Shown: one piece after another, positions 60,791 through 64,000 of the stretch
Position numbering within the stretch: position 1 is the first letter of the stretch
Layout: each line of letters begins with the position of its first letter
Source of the DNA: Streptomyces leeuwenhoekii
GTDB taxonomy: Bacteria; Actinomycetota; Actinomycetes; Streptomycetales; Streptomycetaceae
Assembly: GCF_001013905.1 (NCBI RefSeq)
Contig: NZ_LN831790.1
Span: 868,001-932,000, forward strand
Length of the DNA: 64,000 nucleotides
Direction: 5' to 3'
The notes under the pieces: model-generated
What the model was told of the DNA's origin: nothing
The model's database searches: none
Seen by the model: the letters and a program-made list of their open reading frames with translations, nothing else
Made by a program: the position numbers and the translations under genes

Positions 60791-61562
60791 GTGTGAACTG
60801 GCCGTCGCCGACGACCTTGAGCAGGGCGAGGCGTTCGCCGGTGTCGCTGCCGACGGGTGGGGTGTAGAGGATCACCCGTTGGTCTCCCCGGGGGGCGAGC
60901 AGGACCTGGCAGTCCAGGTCGACCGGGCCGATCAGCGGGTGCAGGACGCGCATCCGGGAGTTGCGGCGTACGGCGACCTCGTGCAGTTCCCACAGCGCGC
61001 CGAACTCCTCGCTGCTCTCGCACAGCCGCCGCACCAGGCGCGTCGCCGCGGGGTCGCCCGCGCGCCGGCCCACGGAGGCCCGCAGATCGGCGACGTGCAG
61101 CCGGCTGTAGTAGTCGTGCTCGTCGGCCGGACAGGCGGCGCGCTGGGCGGGGTCGGTGAACCAGCGCCAGACGGTGTTGCGGCCGTGCTCGGACACCGTG
61201 CACACCCCGCCGAGCAGCGCCTCGGCCATCGCGTTCTGGGCCAGGACGTCACCCAGGTCGCTGAGCACCTGGACCGGTGTGGTGGGCAGTTGGTCGAGCA
61301 GGTGCAGCAGGCCGGCGTTGACGCGGTCGCCGCAGGTGCGGCCGGCGGGCGGGCGCCGGCCGTTGAGGAGGTGGAGGTGGTGGCTCTCGTCCTCGGACAG
61401 CCGCAGGGCGCGCGCCGGAGCGGCGAGCATCTCGGGAGCGGGCTGCGGGCCGCGGCCCTGTTCGAGGCGGACGTAGTAGTCGGCCGACACGCCGGCGAGC
61501 TGGGCGACTTCCTCCCGGCGCAGTCCCGGAGTGCGCCGCCGCGGGCCGGCGGGGAGCCCCAC
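60780..61562 (-). CDS. MmyB-type XRE regulator, N-terminus truncated
   Basis: 260 residues from GTG 61562. The protein enters in the middle of the usual helix-turn-helix domain at LPAGPRRRTPGLRREEVAQL and AGVSADYYVRLEQGRGPQPA, lacking about 20-25 N-terminal residues. The MmyB ligand-binding part is complete: LGDVLAQNAMAEALLGG, NTVWRWFTDPAQRA and LHPLIGPVDLDCQVLLAPRG. The family normally sits divergent from an oxidoreductase or hydrolase gene that it controls. Here the truncated start abuts a hydrolase fragment, so a deletion has removed both 5' ends and the shared promoter. It is probably not functional. Confidence 0.8.
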   Translation of the reverse strand: MGLPAGPRRRTPGLRREEVAQLAGVSADYYVRLEQGRGPQPAPEMLAAPARALRLSEDESHHLHLLNGRRPPAGRTCGDRVNAGLLHLLDQLPTTPVQVLSDLGDVLAQNAMAEALLGGVCTVSEHGRNTVWRWFTDPAQRAACPADEHDYYSRLHVADLRASVGRRAGDPAATRLVRRLCESSEEFGALWELHEVAVRRNSRMRVLHPLIGPVDLDCQVLLAPRGDQRVILYTPPVGSDTGERLALLKVVGDGQFTPAT

Positions 61563-61801
61563 GTCCCTACGACCTCCGGGTGGACATCCGTCACCTGCTG
61601 CCCCGCGTCCAGGCCCCGACCCTCGTCATCGGCGCCCTCCAGGACAGCACCGTCCCCATCGAGCACAGCCGCGCGCTGCACGCGGCCATCCCCGACAGCT
61701 CCTACGCCGAGATCGACGCGGGTCACGTGATGTTCTTCGAACAGGAGGACACGTTCGTGAAGCTGGTGAGCGAGTTCACCGATCCCCGCTCCTCTCGCTG
61801 A
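61562..61801 (+). pseudogene. Alpha/beta hydrolase, C-terminal fragment
   Basis: The last 75 or so residues of a hydrolase: YDLRVDIRHLLPRVQAPTLV, GALQDSTVPIEHSRALHAAI with the acid residue, and IDAGHVMFFEQED with the catalytic His. The nucleophile half is missing. Homology starts exactly where the divergent MmyB gene is cut, which marks a deletion joint near 61562. Confidence 0.75.
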
Positions 61802-62031
61802 GCGCGGCGGCCCCCAGGATGTGGCCACCGCCGACCCGGCGCAGCACGGTCGGGGCCCGGGCCCGCTCCGCGCCGGAGGTGGACGCCCCCGTCGTGAGCG
61901 GGCGCGCGCCCTCGCCGCGGTCCTCGCGCCGCGCGAGCCGCCCTCACGCTTGCGGGTGATATGTCCTGGCCTGCTACACACCTACCTTCGCAGTGGCGCA
62001 TTCCGGCGCCTCACCCAGGGAGGACACTGTC

Positions 62032-62415
62032 GTGCGAACGAAGATCATCAGGGGCCTGATCGCGGCGGTCGCCGCGGTGGCCGCCGCCATGGCGACCGCT
62101 CCCGCTTCCCAGGCCGACACCCGGGCCGCCGGCCTCCTGCTCGGGCAGCACCAGAACCTCGGCGGGTCCGTCTGGTACTTCTCGGACAACAGGGCCGACA
62201 TCGGCTCGGCCGGCGACAAGGCGAGTTCGGCGAGGAACGACGACACCGTCGCCTGGCTGCTGTTCGACGACAAGAACTTCAGCGACCGCCGTTACTGTCT
62301 CGCGCCCCGGCACTACGTCAAGGACCTGCACTACGCGTCGTGGAACTTCGGCGACAAGATTTCCTCCGTGAAGCGCCTGACCACGTCCAGTTGCTCGGGT
62401 TACCCCACCTTCTGA
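62032..62415 (+). CDS. Secreted peptidase-inhibitor I36-like protein
   Basis: A 127-residue protein from GTG 62032 with GGGAGG upstream. Signal peptide: basic start, hydrophobic IRGLIAAVAAVAAAMATA, then ASQA. The mature part has the crystallin-like I36 pattern: GGSVWYFSDNRADIGSAGD, VAWLLFDDKNFSDRRYCLAP and KISSVKRLTTSSC. It has two cysteines that could pair. Such proteins are common in Streptomyces and some inhibit metalloproteases. The role here is unknown. Confidence 0.8.
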   Translation: MRTKIIRGLIAAVAAVAAAMATAPASQADTRAAGLLLGQHQNLGGSVWYFSDNRADIGSAGDKASSARNDDTVAWLLFDDKNFSDRRYCLAPRHYVKDLHYASWNFGDKISSVKRLTTSSCSGYPTF

Positions 62416-62619
62416 CCGCGGCGAGGTCCATGGCCGACGCCGCCGAAGGGGTGCCGAGCGCACGGGGTCGAGACTGCGGACCCTCTGCCACGAGGACGTG
62501 GGGCACCAGGGGCGGCCCGTGTTCGGTGGGCGGCCCCGGCCCCGTCGGCCCGCGGGCGCGACGCGACGGCCCTTGCGCGGGTGCGCTGTCGCCCCTGGGG
62601 CCGGCTGCCGCCTCCGGAT

Positions 62620-63036
62620 TCAACGCCCGGCGGTTTCCCCGGGGGTGGCGGCAAGGCAGGCGTCCGGACCGCCGTCGGCCGCGGGTGGGGGCGTAGCCGC
62701 GATGATGGTGTCCAGCGCAGCGCGGGCGGCCATGAGGTCGGCCAGGGCACTGTCGATCCGCTCTCGTTCCCGGCGCAGGTCGGACATCATGCCGGAACAG
62801 GCGGGCGCCAGCCCTTGGCCGTCATGGACCATGCAGGGCAGCAGCTCGGCGATCGTGCGGGTGCCGAGGCCGGCGCCCAGAAGCGTGCGGATGCTCCGAA
62901 CGGTGCGCACATCCTCCTCGTCGTACTCGCGATACCCGCTGGACCGGCGCCGGGGTTTCAGCAGGCCCTGTTCCTCGTAGTAGCGCAACAGTCGCTGACT
63001 GACCCCGGTCCGTCGGGACAGATTTCCAATCCGCAC
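62620..63036 (-). CDS. MerR-family transcriptional regulator
   Basis: 138 residues from GTG 63036. The winged helix RIGNLSRRTGVSQRLLRYYE and KPRRRSSGYREYDEEDVRTV is typical of MerR, followed by GLGTRTIAELLPCMVHDGQG and a helical dimerisation region. The cysteines near residues 70 and 82 are not in the classic metal-binding pattern, so it is closer to the redox or drug-sensing group. It is divergent from a dehydrogenase gene whose promoter carries a MerR-style long spacer and dyad. Confidence 0.88.
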   Translation of the reverse strand: MRIGNLSRRTGVSQRLLRYYEEQGLLKPRRRSSGYREYDEEDVRTVRSIRTLLGAGLGTRTIAELLPCMVHDGQGLAPACSGMMSDLRRERERIDSALADLMAARAALDTIIAATPPPAADGGPDACLAATPGETAGR

Positions 63037-63061
63037 GTGACCGCCACCACACAGTTTCGCA

Positions 63062-63093
63062 TTGACTCTCACATCGATGTGAAACCCTAACCT
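63062..63093 (+). promoter_or_regulatory. MerR-type promoter of the dehydrogenase gene, probably leaderless
   Basis: TTGACT at 63062-63067 and TAACCT at 63088-63093 are 20 bases apart, the long spacer of MerR-controlled promoters. The perfect 14-bp dyad TCACATCGATGTGA (63069-63082) lies in the spacer. Transcription would begin close to the ATG at 63101, giving a leaderless mRNA. Confidence 0.75.
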
Positions 63094-63100
63094 GCCGCTC

Positions 63101-64000
63101 ATGACAACACAGCAGTCAACTCAACGATTCAGCACCGCTGTCACCGTCGTCGGCCTCGGCCCCATGGGGGAAGCGCTCGCGGAAACGCTTCTGGCACAGG
63201 GACACCCACTGACCGTCTGGAACCGGACTCCGGACAAGGCCGACGGCCTCGTCGCCAGAGGTGCCCACCGGGCCGCGACCGTCGCGGACGCGGTGTCCGC
63301 GAGTCCCCTCACGGTCGCGTGTCTCAAGGACTACGACACCTTGTACGGGGTCTTCGAGCCGGCCGGGGACGCCCTGGCGGGTCGCACACTGGTGAATCTC
63401 AACTCGGGCACACCGAAGGAAGCCCGCGCAGCGGTCCTCTGGGCGGAGGAGCGCGGCGCCGAGTACCTCGACGGGGCGATCATGGTGCCACCGCCACTCG
63501 TCGGGCACCCGGATTCCGTCTTCCTGTACAGCGGTTCGCGAGACGTCTTCGACAAGCACCGGGCGGCCCTGGCGGCCCTGGGCGATCCCCGCTATCTCGG
63601 CTCCGACTCCGGCCTGGCGGTGCTCTACAACACGGCGCTGCTCGACATGATGTACGCGACCCTGAACGGCTGGCTCCACGCGACCGCCCTGGTCGGCTCG
63701 GCGAACGTCTCGGCGGTCGAGTTCTCCGAACTCGCCCTCGGCTGGTTCATGCCCACCGTGCTGGACCCGAAATCCCTGCTCGCCAAGGCACCCGACCTGG
63801 ACAGGGCCGACTACCCCGGCGACCTCGGCACCATGGACATGAACCTGAACGCGCTGGACCACATTGCCCGCACCACCCTGGAGCAGGGAATCCACCCCGA
63901 CCATCCCCGGCTGATGAAAGAGATCGCCGAACAGGCGATCGCCGTCGGCCACGGCGGCCACAGCTACCTGTCCCTCTTCGAGGTCTTCAAGAAGAAGCCG
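63101..64000 (+). CDS. NAD(P)-binding 6PGDH/imine-reductase-like dehydrogenase, 3' end outside window
   Basis: 300 residues are visible with no stop before the edge. The N-terminal Rossmann fold has VTVVGLGPMGEALAETLLAQ, VWNRTPDKADGL and NLNSGTPKEARAAVLWAEER. The C-terminal helical domain follows (NTALLDMMYATLNGWLHATA). The layout matches the beta-hydroxyacid dehydrogenase superfamily, more like imine reductases. It appears to be activated by the divergent MerR protein. Confidence 0.85.
   Translation, partial: MTTQQSTQRFSTAVTVVGLGPMGEALAETLLAQGHPLTVWNRTPDKADGLVARGAHRAATVADAVSASPLTVACLKDYDTLYGVFEPAGDALAGRTLVNLNSGTPKEARAAVLWAEERGAEYLDGAIMVPPPLVGHPDSVFLYSGSRDVFDKHRAALAALGDPRYLGSDSGLAVLYNTALLDMMYATLNGWLHATALVGSANVSAVEFSELALGWFMPTVLDPKSLLAKAPDLDRADYPGDLGTMDMNLNALDHIARTTLEQGIHPDHPRLMKEIAEQAIAVGHGGHSYLSLFEVFKKKP

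Overview
The window is high-GC (about 70%) actinobacterial DNA. Most features point to Streptomyces: GTG starts, purine-rich ribosome binding sites, a WhiJ-like XRE/DUF397/ATPase trio, an MmyB-type regulator and I36/LuxR/lipase relatives. It divides into three blocks.

Block 1 (1 to about 35.1 kb) is a defence island built on a class 1 DISARM system. drmD and drmMI (30.4 to 22.9 kb) and drmA and the start of drmB (4.1 kb to the left edge) lie on the minus strand in class 1 order, but are separated by about 18.7 kb of other genes. That cargo holds a UvrD-like helicase with a RelE-like head, a 1915-residue SF1 helicase fused to a nuclease and a GreA/GreB-like domain, a ParB-like protein, a GmrSD-type restriction enzyme fused to an alkyltransferase-like domain, an OGG-fold glycosylase-like protein, an EcsC protein, a CoiA-like nuclease and several unknowns. 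To the right of drmD are two Ser/Thr kinases and a solitary N6-adenine methylase. A 17-bp dyad near TGTGAACT-N-AGTTCACA occurs in six intergenic regions of this block, next to nearly every defence transcription unit. In three cases it sits inside a recognisable -35/-10 promoter. This suggests the island is one regulon, and it is the strongest candidate for something undescribed.

Block 2 (35.1 to 49.6 kb) is a decayed, rearranged belt. It has an unknown gene whose partial copy reappears 13 kb away, a truncated IS701-like element, a LuxR-type pseudogene and a lipase pseudogene. It also has a phage-like cluster with two cysteine-rich modular proteins and a DUF1360 protein, and an IS481 element with a perfect 6-bp target duplication.

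Block 3 (49.6 to 64 kb) is chromosomal metabolism. An organosulfur-scavenging locus holds an F420-type LLM oxidoreductase, SsuD, a frameshifted SfnB, an FMN reductase, an intact SfnB-type flavoprotein and SfnG. Divergent from it are a sulfonate ABC transporter and TauD. There follow a truncated MmyB regulator fused head to head with a truncated hydrolase, a secreted I36-type protein, and a MerR regulator divergent from an IRED/6PGDH-type dehydrogenase that runs off the right edge.
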